Source: Enterobacterales bacterium CwR94 (GTDB lineage: Bacteria > Pseudomonadota > Gammaproteobacteria > Enterobacterales > Enterobacteriaceae). Taken from it: a DNA stretch of 64,000 bases. Both the position numbers and the translations under genes were made by a program. The stretch lies in contig KZ478062.1 in the NCBI GenBank assembly GCA_002837195.1, forward strand, positions 310,001-374,000, read 5' to 3'. Below, piece by piece: positions 7,761 to 16,990 of the stretch. Position 1 is the stretch's first letter; each line of letters starts with the position of its first letter. The notes beneath the pieces were generated by a model. That model did no database searches. It had not been told where the DNA came from and saw nothing but the letters and a program-made list of their open reading frames with translations.

Positions 7761-8678
7761 ATGAAATCGTTCAAATCCTTACTGCTGGTTACTGCCCTGG
7801 GCTTTTCTCCTGCGTTGCTGGCGGAAACCATTGGTGTTTCCATGGCCTATTTCGACCAAAACTTTCTGACAATTATCCGCCAGGCGATTGATAAAGAAGC
7901 CAAAGCGCGCGGCGTCGATGTGCAATTTGAAGATGCCAAAGGCGATGCGGGTAATCAGTTTACGCAAGTGCAGAACTTCATCAGCGCGGGCGTCGACGCG
8001 ATTATCGTGGATCCGGTGAACTCCGAGAGCACGCCAGCGATGACCAAACTGGTCACCAAAGCCAATATCCCCACGGTGTATGTCAACCGCACGCCAGGCG
8101 ATAAAACATTGCCTGCGGGCGTGGTGTTTGTCGGTTCCGATGAGCGTGAATCGGGCAAATTGCAGATGGAAGCGCTGGCAAAACTGGCGGGAGAGAAAGG
8201 CAATGTGGCGATCATGATCGGTAACCTGAGCGATGCCGGGGCGATTCAGCGCACCAAAGATGTAGAAGCGGTGGTAGCAAAATATCCCAATATGAAAGTG
8301 GTGAAGAAAGAGACCGCCAACTACTCGCGTGATGAAGGCTTAACGCTAATGACCAACTGGCTGACCAACGGCGAGCAGATTGACATTGTGGCGGCCAATA
8401 ACGATGAGATGGCGATTGGGGCGGCACTGGCACTGCAGCAGGCGAAAAAAGAGAACGTGTTGGTGGGAGGCATTGATGCCACGCCTGATGGGTTAAAGGC
8501 GCTCAGCGATAACCGCATGCAAGTCACCGTGTTCCAGGATGCGGTCGGCCAGGGCAAAGCCTCTGTGGATGTCGCGCTACGGATGATCAAAAAAGAAAAA
8601 GTGGAGTCCTATGTCTGGATCCCGTTTGAGCTGGTGACCAAAGAGAACATGCAGACCTATATCGACAAGGGCAAGTAA
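7761..8678 (+). CDS. Periplasmic sugar-binding protein, inositol/ribose type, orphan
   Basis: A 305-residue Peripla_BP_4 protein. The start at 7761 has TGGAG nine bases upstream and gives a clean signal peptide, MKSFKSLLLVTALGFSPALLA, cleaved before ETIGVS. An upstream ATG at 7719 would add 14 residues before the signal and is unlikely. Patterns such as QVQNFISAGVDAIIVDPV, TPAMTKLVTKANIP and VFQDAVGQGKASVDVALR resemble myo-inositol-binding proteins (IbpA group). It would deliver a cyclitol or sugar to an ABC importer, but no ATPase or permease is adjacent, so it is an orphan. It may work with a system encoded elsewhere. Confidence 0.85.
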   Translation: MKSFKSLLLVTALGFSPALLAETIGVSMAYFDQNFLTIIRQAIDKEAKARGVDVQFEDAKGDAGNQFTQVQNFISAGVDAIIVDPVNSESTPAMTKLVTKANIPTVYVNRTPGDKTLPAGVVFVGSDERESGKLQMEALAKLAGEKGNVAIMIGNLSDAGAIQRTKDVEAVVAKYPNMKVVKKETANYSRDEGLTLMTNWLTNGEQIDIVAANNDEMAIGAALALQQAKKENVLVGGIDATPDGLKALSDNRMQVTVFQDAVGQGKASVDVALRMIKKEKVESYVWIPFELVTKENMQTYIDKGK

Positions 8679-8687
8679 GGTTTTACC

Positions 8688-8709
8688 GTCCCTCCCGCAG
8701 GGGAGGGAC
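8688..8709 (+). terminator. GC-rich hairpin after the sugar-binding protein gene
   Basis: A 9-bp perfect stem (8688-8696 with 8701-8709) made of CCCTCCC/GGGAGGG. There is no T tract behind it, so it may be an mRNA 3' stabiliser rather than a terminator. Its composition is like the hairpins at 15128, 53441 and 58702-58792. Confidence 0.5.
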
Positions 8710-8748
8710 AAACTAAGACCGCAGTGCGGTGTAATCGTAAATTAATAC

Positions 8749-8767
8749 AATAACGATTCTCATTATC
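8749..8767. promoter_or_regulatory. Fur box
   Basis: AATAACGATTCTCATTATC matches 15 of 19 positions of the Fur consensus GATAATGATAATCATTATC, and the right half is perfect. It lies 61 bp before the siderophore-interacting protein gene, the usual position for iron-dependent repression. Confidence 0.8.
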
Positions 8768-8827
8768 AAAAAAACGACGTATTCTCTGTGCCCTGTCTTA
8801 TCACTGTTATTTGATTAAAGGGTCGAT

Positions 8828-9733
8828 ATGTCTGCCGTTCGAAGCTACCGTCTTTTCAACGTTACGCTGGCGCGTAAAGAAGTGATCTCTTCCTCTATGC
8901 TGAGCTGCGTGTTTCAGGGCGAAGAAATTAAGAAGATGAAGATGGATGCACCGGATCAGCGCATCAAGCTGCTGTTTCCGTCCGAAGATGGCACGCCTTC
9001 TGCGATGAGCGAAGAGGGTGAAGGCCTGTGGTATGAACGTATTTTAAAAATGCCCAAGGAAAAGCGACCCCAATCGCGTACCTATACTCTGCGTTCCCTC
9101 GATGTGGATAACGCGCAGATGACAGTGGAATTTGTGATGCACGGTACGGAAGGCCCGGCATCGGCCTGGGCGCTGCTCAGCGAGCCGGGTGCTGCATTGC
9201 AAATGGTAGCGCCAAATGCGGATTTTGCCGCCGACAGCGGAGGGTATGAGTGGATGCCTTCCAGTAGCACCGAACAAGCGTTGCTGGTGGCGGATGAAAC
9301 TGCGCTGCCTGCCGCGCGCGGCATCCTCGAAACGCTGGCGCAACAGGCCAATCCGCCGCGTACACAGGTGTTTCTGGAAGTACCGAAAGCCGCTGATTGC
9401 GTCGATTTAAGCGAGTTTACTTTTGCGGAGATCCACTGGTTGCCACGTGAAGGCAGGGACGTCAAATACGGCGAATGCCTGTTAGAAGGTGTGCGTAACC
9501 ATATTGCGTTGCCGCAGGGTGATGCAGCCTGTGCCATTGAGTTAGAAGAAGAAGCGGAAGGGCAACTGCTGTGGGATCGTGCCAAAGAGGGCGCAAGTTG
9601 CCGCTTTTACGGTTGGGTGGCGGCGGAATCTTCGGCCGTGAAACACCTGCGCCGTTACCTGATCGGTGAATGCTGCATACCGCGCGAGTGCGTCAACTTT
9701 ATGGCGTACTGGAGCCAGGGCAAGCACCACTGA
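8828..9733 (+). CDS. Siderophore-interacting protein, NADPH-dependent ferric-chelate reductase
   Basis: A 301-residue cytoplasmic flavoprotein of the ViuB/YqjH (SIP) family that releases iron from ferric siderophores by reduction. The N-terminal FAD-binding beta barrel carries RTYTLR near residue 83, the flavin-contact motif. The C-terminal half has the pyridine-nucleotide part (VADETALPAARGILE near 157) and the closing FYGWVAAESSAVKHLRRYL near 260. A Fur box upstream indicates iron repression. It is monocistronic and followed by the convergent SorC-type regulator gene. It is slightly longer than the usual 250-280 residues because of an acidic insert around residues 55-75. Confidence 0.92.
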   Translation: MSAVRSYRLFNVTLARKEVISSSMLSCVFQGEEIKKMKMDAPDQRIKLLFPSEDGTPSAMSEEGEGLWYERILKMPKEKRPQSRTYTLRSLDVDNAQMTVEFVMHGTEGPASAWALLSEPGAALQMVAPNADFAADSGGYEWMPSSSTEQALLVADETALPAARGILETLAQQANPPRTQVFLEVPKAADCVDLSEFTFAEIHWLPREGRDVKYGECLLEGVRNHIALPQGDAACAIELEEEAEGQLLWDRAKEGASCRFYGWVAAESSAVKHLRRYLIGECCIPRECVNFMAYWSQGKHH

Positions 9734-9780
9734 TTTCTGCGTTCTGCGTTCTGCGGGTCCGCGCGACCCGCAAAGGCAGA

Positions 9781-10728
9781 TTACTGCACCAGCCGTTTCG
9801 CCGTCGGATAATCCACAATCAGTACGTTAATGTAGCCGCCTTTCAGCGCGCCTAAGATTGCATTGGCTTTTGCTGCGCCGCCCGCTAATGCGACCACCTG
9901 GCTGCATTTTTTTACCTGTTCCAGCTCCATACCAATCACCGGATCTTCTTCGGCGGTCAGTACCGGTTTGCCTTCCGCATCGTAGTAGTGCAGGCAGATA
10001 TCCCCCACGGCACCGCGTTCAGCAAGGATTTTTAGCATCTCTTCATCGTAATAGTTGCCAGAGTTGCGCAGGAGCTGTGACGGCTCTAACTCACCAATCC
10101 CGACAATCGCCACGTTCACTTCATCAAATTTGCTTACCACATCAGCAACATCGGTATTGCTGGTTAAGCGTTCGCGCTCATCTACCGAGCGTTCAATGCT
10201 TTGTGACGGCAGTAGCCAGGCCGGAGCATTCAGATGGGCGGCCAGCGTTTGGGTCAAAATGGTGGCTTGCACGTTGCCGTTCGCACCGACACCGCCCAGC
10301 AGTTGAATCACGCCCTGCGCTTTGACGCTTTGCGGGTGCAGTTCATCCACCATCGCGCGAATGGTGCTGCTCCAGGAAGAGATGCCGACCAAATCGTCCA
10401 CCCGAATACGGGTTTCCATATAGTGCGCGGCGGCGGAGCCAATCGCCTGTTTGATTTGAGTGGCGTTGGCGTCTTCCGGCACATCCACCACCACGGCTTG
10501 TTGAATGCCAAATTGCTTTTCGAGCTGCTTCTCCAGCGCGGGAAAAATATTGGCAGGCTGTACCACACTGATCTTCACCAGCCCCTCTTTCAGACAGCGG
10601 GTCAACACGCGCGACACAAAAGATTGGGAAAGATGGAGTGACTTTGCGATGTCCGACTGCTTCATGTTTTCTGAATAGTAGAGCGTGGCGACTTTAATCA
10701 TCAGCCGCTGTTCATCCTGCTTCGACAT
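9781..10728 (-). CDS. SorC-family transcriptional regulator of the pentose cluster
   Basis: A 315-residue regulator. The start at 10728 is preceded by a perfect AGGAGG. The N-terminal helix-turn-helix (about residues 10-55: MKQSDIAKSLHLSQSFVSRVL) is followed by the sugar-phosphate-binding SorC domain, including QLLGGVGANG near 140, GIGEL near 210 and VVALAGGAAKANAILGAL near 285. SorC proteins respond to a phosphorylated sugar. It is divergent from the sugar ABC transporter operon with a 199-bp gap, and it probably controls the whole 10.9-19.9 kb cluster through GAATAWATATTC sites. Confidence 0.92.
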   Translation of the reverse strand: MSKQDEQRLMIKVATLYYSENMKQSDIAKSLHLSQSFVSRVLTRCLKEGLVKISVVQPANIFPALEKQLEKQFGIQQAVVVDVPEDANATQIKQAIGSAAAHYMETRIRVDDLVGISSWSSTIRAMVDELHPQSVKAQGVIQLLGGVGANGNVQATILTQTLAAHLNAPAWLLPSQSIERSVDERERLTSNTDVADVVSKFDEVNVAIVGIGELEPSQLLRNSGNYYDEEMLKILAERGAVGDICLHYYDAEGKPVLTAEEDPVIGMELEQVKKCSQVVALAGGAAKANAILGALKGGYINVLIVDYPTAKRLVQ

Positions 10729-10897
10729 AGATCCTCCTGCACAAGTCCCATCATTGTTATTCAAGGTGCGGTAAATAACAACATGCAGCAGTTGCTGAAA
10801 AAACACGCACAAAATGTGATCTTTTTCGCTTTTCGCGATAGTCATTGTGGACAGGGTTACGCGGCGAGCGCATAGTCATAGAATAATAAATCACAGA

Positions 10898-10911
10898 TGA
10901 ATATATATTCA
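10898..10911. promoter_or_regulatory. Candidate SorC operator upstream of the sugar ABC operon
   Basis: TGAATATATATTCA is a perfect 14-bp palindrome 17 bp before the binding-protein start codon. Its core GAATATATATTC recurs with one change (GAATAAATATTC) before the transketolase genes at 15180-15191. That repetition within one putative regulon supports it as the site for the divergent regulator. Confidence 0.65.
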
Positions 10912-10924
10912 CACTGGAGCATAA

Positions 10925-11869
<945 letters not shown>

Positions 11870-11880
11870 CGGAGCTGAGC

Positions 11881-12492
11881 ATGATGGTGACGCCTTATCT
11901 GAAAACGATTATCGCCTCCGCTGCACTGTTGCTGTCAGCCTGTACGGTGGTAGATCTCGATGCGGACGGTAAACCCATCATTCCAAAAGACCCAAATGCC
12001 CGACAAAGCTATGCCGATCAAACCCCGCAGCAGGTCGCGGAGGAGAGTTGGGACAGCAAAGTCATGGCGACGGCCAGTCAGCATGCGCTCGACTGGCCAA
12101 CCGCGAAGCAGAAAAGCGCCACCGTGGCAGAAGGGAAAAGCGAAAGCGTGTTCGTGAAGGCGGCTGGAACAGTCACCGCCTTTAATCACACCAACGAACG
12201 CGAACGCAGCCTGACATTCAGCGTCAACGGTGAGCCAGTCACGGTGCAGTTGGGGCCGGTGATCCGCAGCAATGCCATCCGTGATGCGGCGGGCTTTAAT
12301 TTCGAGGATTTCACCAACCAGGTGCAGTACGCGCAGTTAACGCGCGCCCTGAACCGCCATGCGGTGAAGCTGCTGCCGCAGGTCGATGAGAGTTGGGTCA
12401 ACAAACCGGTCAGCGTGGTGATGGCGGTTTCGTTAAAGACCAACAAGGTCGATGAGGTGATTGCCGTAACCCTGAAACAGGAGACGCCCTGA
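11881..12492 (+). CDS. DUF2291 lipoprotein in the sugar ABC operon
   Basis: A 203-residue protein with a lipoprotein signal: hydrophobic stretch then LLLSAC, with the lipid-modified Cys at residue 21. It belongs to DUF2291, a family repeatedly found inside RbsABC-like operons. It sits between the binding protein and the ATPase gene (stop and next start share TGATG), so it is translationally coupled to the transporter. Its role is unknown; a periplasmic accessory to the importer is plausible. GGAG upstream supports the start at 11881; the ATG at 11884 is an alternative. Confidence 0.85.
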   Translation: MMVTPYLKTIIASAALLLSACTVVDLDADGKPIIPKDPNARQSYADQTPQQVAEESWDSKVMATASQHALDWPTAKQKSATVAEGKSESVFVKAAGTVTAFNHTNERERSLTFSVNGEPVTVQLGPVIRSNAIRDAAGFNFEDFTNQVQYAQLTRALNRHAVKLLPQVDESWVNKPVSVVMAVSLKTNKVDEVIAVTLKQETP

Positions 12493-14024
12493 TGTCCAGA
12501 ATCTCGGGTACCGATGAGCAGATTATTCTGCGCGCGCGCGGTATGTCGATGCTGTTTCCGGGCACCAAGGCGCTCGACAACGTGGATTACAACGTCTGGC
12601 GCGGCAAAGTGAACGTGATTATTGGTGAGAACGGCGCGGGGAAATCCACGCTGATGAAAATTCTCGCTGGCGTTCAACAGCCCACCACCGGTGAAATCAC
12701 GCTTAACGGTAATGTCGTCAGTCTCAGCAGCACCCGAGAAGCCTCGAAATTGGGGATCGGCATGGTGCATCAGGAGCTGAATCTGTTTGAAAACCTGTCG
12801 GTGGCGGAAAACATCTTTTTGGGCCGCGAGTTGCAAAGCGGCATCAAACCGATTGATGAAGCCAGCCAGGAAGCCCGTGCGGCAGAACTGATGCAGCGTC
12901 TGGACCAGCCGATTTCGCCGAAAGAATTAGTGGGCAGCCTGAAAGTCGGCCAACAGCAGTTAGTGGAGATCGCCAAAGCGTTGGCGGAAAACGCCGACAT
13001 CCTGATTCTGGATGAACCGACGTCGGCCCTCAGTAAAACCGAAGTGGCGATCTTGTTCCGCGTGATCCGCGAACTGACGCAGCAGGGCGTTTCCATTATC
13101 TACATCTCGCACCGACTGGAAGAGCTGATGGCGATCGGCGACATGATCACTATCCTGCGCGACGGACGTTTTCAGGCAGAAGCCCGCGTCAGTGATATCG
13201 ATGTGCCGTGGATTGTGCGTGAAATGCTGGGCAGTGAACCGGTCAGCAGTTTTCTGCAACCGGGCCGCACCTTTGGGGCACCGATTTTGGAAGTGGAGAA
13301 CATCACCTGCGTGGGGTCTAACGGCAACTGTGTGGTGGATGATGTCAGCTTTCAGGTACGTGCCGGAGAAATTGTGGGCATTTATGGGCTGATGGGGGCC
13401 GGGCGCACCGAGCTGTTTGAGTGTTTGCTCGGCACGCAGCGTAACTATCTGGGCAAGCTGTGGCTGGATAGTAAGCCGGTGCCCGCGCGCCTTGCCACGT
13501 CAGAACGCATCCGCATGGGCATGAGTCTGGTGCCGGAAGATCGCAAGCGCACCGGGATTTTCCCTGTGTCATCGGTCGCCAGCAACTTAACGATCGCCAG
13601 TTTGTGGCGGCGCCTCAGCTATCGGTTTGCCATCGCTGAGCAGCATGAACAGACGGTGGTCACCGACACCATTGGCAACCTGTCGATCAAAGTCTCGTCA
13701 CCGGATGTCGCGATTAACGCACTCAGCGGCGGCAATCAGCAGAAAGTGGTAATTGGCCGTTCATTGCTGACCAACCCGCGTCTGTTGTTGCTGGATGAAC
13801 CCAGCCGCGGCATTGATATCGGTGCAAAAGCGGACGTGTTTCGCATGATGGTGAAGTTGTCGCAGCAGGGCATCGCCGTTGTGTTCTCCACCTCCGATCT
13901 GAAAGAAATTATGGCGGTATCTGACCGCATCCTGGTGATGTCGGGCGGCAAACTCACCGCTGACATTCCGCGCGAACAGGCGGAAGAGTCGGCTCTGGTT
14001 AAAGCGAGTGCTCAGGGGTTTTGA
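12492..14024 (+). CDS. Sugar ABC transporter ATPase, RbsA type
   Basis: A 510-residue protein with two nucleotide-binding domains, the hallmark of ribose/galactose-type importers. Domain 1 has Walker A GENGAGKST near residue 46, Q-loop MVHQELNLF near 92 and Walker B ILILDEPTSAL near 172. Domain 2 has the usual degenerate Walker A (YGLMGAGRTE near 298), signature LSGGNQQKV near 412 and LLLLDEPSRGID near 433. It powers uptake of the sugar bound by the operon's binding protein. Start and end overlap the neighbours by 1-3 bases. Confidence 0.95.
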   Translation: MSRISGTDEQIILRARGMSMLFPGTKALDNVDYNVWRGKVNVIIGENGAGKSTLMKILAGVQQPTTGEITLNGNVVSLSSTREASKLGIGMVHQELNLFENLSVAENIFLGRELQSGIKPIDEASQEARAAELMQRLDQPISPKELVGSLKVGQQQLVEIAKALAENADILILDEPTSALSKTEVAILFRVIRELTQQGVSIIYISHRLEELMAIGDMITILRDGRFQAEARVSDIDVPWIVREMLGSEPVSSFLQPGRTFGAPILEVENITCVGSNGNCVVDDVSFQVRAGEIVGIYGLMGAGRTELFECLLGTQRNYLGKLWLDSKPVPARLATSERIRMGMSLVPEDRKRTGIFPVSSVASNLTIASLWRRLSYRFAIAEQHEQTVVTDTIGNLSIKVSSPDVAINALSGGNQQKVVIGRSLLTNPRLLLLDEPSRGIDIGAKADVFRMMVKLSQQGIAVVFSTSDLKEIMAVSDRILVMSGGKLTADIPREQAEESALVKASAQGF

Positions 14025-15118
14025 TGATGAAGAACCAACAGAGTGTGGCACTGGCCGGCGCGCCAACAAAAGCATTTCAGTCGCGTGAAGGCCTGATTCT
14101 CCTGCTGTTAAAAATGCGTACCTTTATTGCGTTGATCCTGATTGTCGGTTTCTTTTCGGTCACCGTGCCTGATTTTCTGGCCGTGGGCAGCATGGTGATC
14201 ATGATTAAACATATCGCCATTAACGCCTTTCTGGCATTGGGGATCACCTTTGTGATCATTACGGCCGGCATCGACTTGTCGATTGGGGCCACGCTGGGCC
14301 TGTGCGGCATGATTGCCGGATGGATGATTACCAAGGGCATTATCCTGCCGATGTTTGGCATTGCGATTTTCCCCAGCGTTTGGGTGATTGTGCCGCTGGT
14401 GCTGTTGATTGGCGGGCTGATTGGCGCGGCGAACGGCTGGATTATCACCCGTTATAACGTGGCACCTTTTATCTGCACCCTGGGCACCATGTACATCTTA
14501 CGCGGCGCATCGATGCTGATATCCGGCGGTGAAACTTACTCCGGGCTGGGGGGGAACGAGCAGCTCGGCAATACCGGGTTTGAAGTGATTGGTGCCGGGT
14601 ATTTCCTCGGCCTGCCGTGGGCGATTTGGATGATGATCGTGCTGGCGCTGGTGATTGCTTATGTGGCGCGTCGCCTGCCGTTTGGCCGGCAGGTGTATGC
14701 CATCGGCGATAACGAACGTGCGGCAGAGTTATCGGGCGTCAACGTGAAACGCGTCAAGATTTGGGTTTACACCATTTCCGGATTCTGTGCGGCGATCGCG
14801 GGCATTGTGGTCTCTTCACAGTTGGTCGCCAGCCATCCTGCTAACGGCACCTCCTTCGAGATGAATGCGATTGCGGCGGTGGTGTTAGGCGGCACGTCGC
14901 TGGCCGGTGGACGCGGCACCATTATTGGTACCTTGATTGGTGCTTTCGTTATCGGCTTCCTGGCAGACGGCCTGATTATGATGGGCGTCAGCGAGTTCTG
15001 GCAGATGGTGATCAAAGGGGTAGTGATTATCATCGCGGTGATTATCGACCAAATGCAAAACCGTATGCAGCAGAAGGCCGCAGTGGTCGCGCAGAAGACA
15101 TTGTTAGAGAAGGGATGA
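14024..15118 (+). CDS. Sugar ABC transporter permease, RbsC type
   Basis: A 364-residue inner-membrane permease of the BPD_transp_2 family. It has about ten hydrophobic helices and the family motifs GITFVIITAGIDLSIGATLG near residue 81, NGWIITRYNVAPFICTLGT near 138 and NAIAAVVLGGTSLAGGRGT near 283. The ATG at 14024 shares its A with the stop codon of the ATPase gene; ATG 14027 is an alternative. It closes the transport part of the operon; a perfect GC-rich palindrome and a second operator-like site separate it from the enzyme genes. Confidence 0.94.
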   Translation: MMKNQQSVALAGAPTKAFQSREGLILLLLKMRTFIALILIVGFFSVTVPDFLAVGSMVIMIKHIAINAFLALGITFVIITAGIDLSIGATLGLCGMIAGWMITKGIILPMFGIAIFPSVWVIVPLVLLIGGLIGAANGWIITRYNVAPFICTLGTMYILRGASMLISGGETYSGLGGNEQLGNTGFEVIGAGYFLGLPWAIWMMIVLALVIAYVARRLPFGRQVYAIGDNERAAELSGVNVKRVKIWVYTISGFCAAIAGIVVSSQLVASHPANGTSFEMNAIAAVVLGGTSLAGGRGTIIGTLIGAFVIGFLADGLIMMGVSEFWQMVIKGVVIIIAVIIDQMQNRMQQKAAVVAQKTLLEKG

Positions 15119-15127
15119 TGTGCACTC

Positions 15128-15147
15128 TCCCTCACCGCGGTGAGGGA
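15128..15147. repeat. Perfect 20-bp GC-rich palindrome between permease and transketolase genes
   Basis: TCCCTCACCGCGGTGAGGGA is fully self-complementary. It starts ten bases after the permease stop codon. With an A-rich rather than T-rich flank it is more likely a processing or stability hairpin than a terminator. It would allow different levels of transporter and enzyme mRNA. Confidence 0.55.
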
Positions 15148-15177
15148 AACAGACACAGGCAAATTTTTTTAGACCAA

Positions 15178-15193
15178 TGGAATAAATATTCCA
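15178..15193. promoter_or_regulatory. Second candidate SorC operator, before the transketolase genes
   Basis: TGGAATAAATATTCCA has 7-bp arms around AA and contains GAATAAATATTC, nearly the core of the 10898 palindrome. It lies 29 bp before the transketolase start, which suggests a second regulated promoter for the enzyme genes. Confidence 0.6.
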
Positions 15194-15221
15194 TAACGAT
15201 TTTAAATTCAGAGGTAGTGCT

Positions 15222-16052
15222 ATGAATCCGTTCACATTATCAGTGAAAGAACTGGAAACCAAAGCCCGCGCCATTCGTCGACGCATCATCAGATTGAACG
15301 CCGACAGCCCGGCGGGCGGGCATACCGGGGCCGATCTCTCGCAAGTTGAGATCCTGACGGCGCTCTATTTCCGCATCCTCAATTGCGCGCCTGACCGCAC
15401 AGCGGATCCCTCGCGCGATATCTATATCCAGTCGAAAGGGCACGCGGTAGGCGGTTATTACTGTGTGCTGGCGGAAGCCGGATATTTCCCGCTGGAGTGG
15501 CTGCCGACCTATCAGCACAGCGACTCGCATCTGCCAGGCCACCCGGTAAAACACAAAACGCCGGGCATTGAGCTTAATACCGGTGCGCTGGGGCACGGTT
15601 TGCCGGTTGCCGTCGGCATTGCGCTGGCAGCCAAAAAAGATAAGAGCAACCGTACCGTGTACGTGGTGACCGGTGACGGTGAGCTGGCGGAAGGCAGTAA
15701 CTGGGAAGCCGCGCTGGTCGCCGCCCATTACGGACTCGATAATCTGGTGATTATCAACGATAAGAACAAGTTACAACTGGCCGGTGCCACGCGCGACATC
15801 ATGAACACCGATCCGCTGCCGGAAAAATGGAGCGCGTTTGGGATGGAAGTGACCCAGTGCGCGGGTAATGACATGGCATCGGTGGTGGAGGCGATTGAAA
15901 ACCGTCCGCGTACCGGCAAGCCGAATGTGATTATTGCCAACACCGAAAAAGGCTATGGCGTCTCCTTTATTCAGGGGAAACCGGAGTGGCACCACCGTGT
16001 GCCGAAAGGCGAAGAGATTGAGAAAGCGTTAGAGGAGTTAAGCGATGAGTAA
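15222..16052 (+). CDS. aptA: Transketolase N-terminal subunit, probable apulose-4-phosphate transketolase subunit A
   Basis: A 276-residue protein equal to the thiamine-diphosphate-binding N-terminal third of transketolase. It has the GDG-N cofactor motif (GDGELAEGSNWE near residue 148, ending IINDKNKLQ), and GHLPGH-type substrate residues (HSDSHLPGHP near 101). The C-terminal part is encoded by the next gene, which overlaps by 8 bp. In the D-apiose transketolase route, AptA/AptB convert apulose 4-phosphate plus glyceraldehyde 3-phosphate to dihydroxyacetone phosphate and xylulose 5-phosphate. The family is seen; the substrate is inferred from the neighbours. Confidence 0.85.
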   Translation: MNPFTLSVKELETKARAIRRRIIRLNADSPAGGHTGADLSQVEILTALYFRILNCAPDRTADPSRDIYIQSKGHAVGGYYCVLAEAGYFPLEWLPTYQHSDSHLPGHPVKHKTPGIELNTGALGHGLPVAVGIALAAKKDKSNRTVYVVTGDGELAEGSNWEAALVAAHYGLDNLVIINDKNKLQLAGATRDIMNTDPLPEKWSAFGMEVTQCAGNDMASVVEAIENRPRTGKPNVIIANTEKGYGVSFIQGKPEWHHRVPKGEEIEKALEELSDE

Positions 16053-16989
16053 TGCAACGCATCTGGCAGAAGTAATGGTGACCGCGTTTATCGACGCCGT
16101 GAACCGTGGTGTGGATCTGGTGCCGGTTGTCGCCGACTCGACCTCCACAGCGAAAATCTCCCCTTTCGTGAAGGCGTTCCCCGATCGTCTGGTGAACGTC
16201 GGTATCGCAGAGCAGACGCTGGTCGGTACGGCGGCAGGCCTGGCGATTGGCGGCAAAGTGGCGGTGACCTGTAACGCGGCCCCGTTCCTGATTTCTCGCG
16301 CCAACGAGCAGGTGAAAGTCGACATTTGCTACAACAACACCAACGTGAAGTTGTTTGGCCTGAATGCCGGTGCCAGCTATGGCCCGCTGGCCAGCACGCA
16401 CCACAGTATTGATGATATTGCGGTGATGCGCGGCTTTGGCAACATCGAAATCTATGCGCCATCCTGCCCGATTGAGTGCCGTCAAATCATTGATTATGCG
16501 TTGGAAAAGCAAGGCCCGGTCTATATCCGTTTAGACGGCAAAGCCCTGCCGGAATTGCACGACAGCAGCTATCAGTTCAAACCGGGCCACATCGATGTGC
16601 TGCGTGAAGGCAAAGACATCGCCCTGGTCGCGATGGGCTCAACGGTACATGAAATTGTCGATGCGGCAGCGGCGTTAGCCGACGAAGGGATCAGCGCCGG
16701 TGTGATCAGCATCGCATCGATTCGACCTTGTGATACGCAAGCGCTGCAAGACCTGTTAAAGCAGTATCCAGCGGTCATCACCGTTGAAGAACATAACGTG
16801 AATGGTGGCGTGGGTAGCCTGGTCGCTGAAGTGCTGGCGGAAGGCGGCTGCGGTATTCCCTTAAAACGTCTTGGCATCCCGGATGGAGAGTATGCGATCG
16901 CAGGCGATCGCGCCTCTACCCGTGCGCGCCACGGCATTGATGCGCAAAGCGTCGCCCAGCGTGCGCGGCAGATGTGTAAAGGAGCGTGA
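16045..16989 (+). CDS. aptB: Transketolase C-terminal subunit, probable apulose-4-phosphate transketolase subunit B
   Basis: A 314-residue partner of the preceding subunit. It contains the pyrimidine-binding domain with the glutamate that activates thiamine diphosphate in VNVGIAEQTLVG near residue 52, and the C-terminal transketolase domain with TVEEHNVNGGVGSLVAEV near 248. Start overlaps the previous gene by 8 bp, indicating coupled synthesis of an A2B2 enzyme. The FGGY kinase gene begins one base after its stop. The substrate is assigned from the gene set (sugar importer, isomerase, kinase), not from residues. Confidence 0.85.
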   Translation: MSNATHLAEVMVTAFIDAVNRGVDLVPVVADSTSTAKISPFVKAFPDRLVNVGIAEQTLVGTAAGLAIGGKVAVTCNAAPFLISRANEQVKVDICYNNTNVKLFGLNAGASYGPLASTHHSIDDIAVMRGFGNIEIYAPSCPIECRQIIDYALEKQGPVYIRLDGKALPELHDSSYQFKPGHIDVLREGKDIALVAMGSTVHEIVDAAAALADEGISAGVISIASIRPCDTQALQDLLKQYPAVITVEEHNVNGGVGSLVAEVLAEGGCGIPLKRLGIPDGEYAIAGDRASTRARHGIDAQSVAQRARQMCKGA

Positions 16990-16990
16990 T

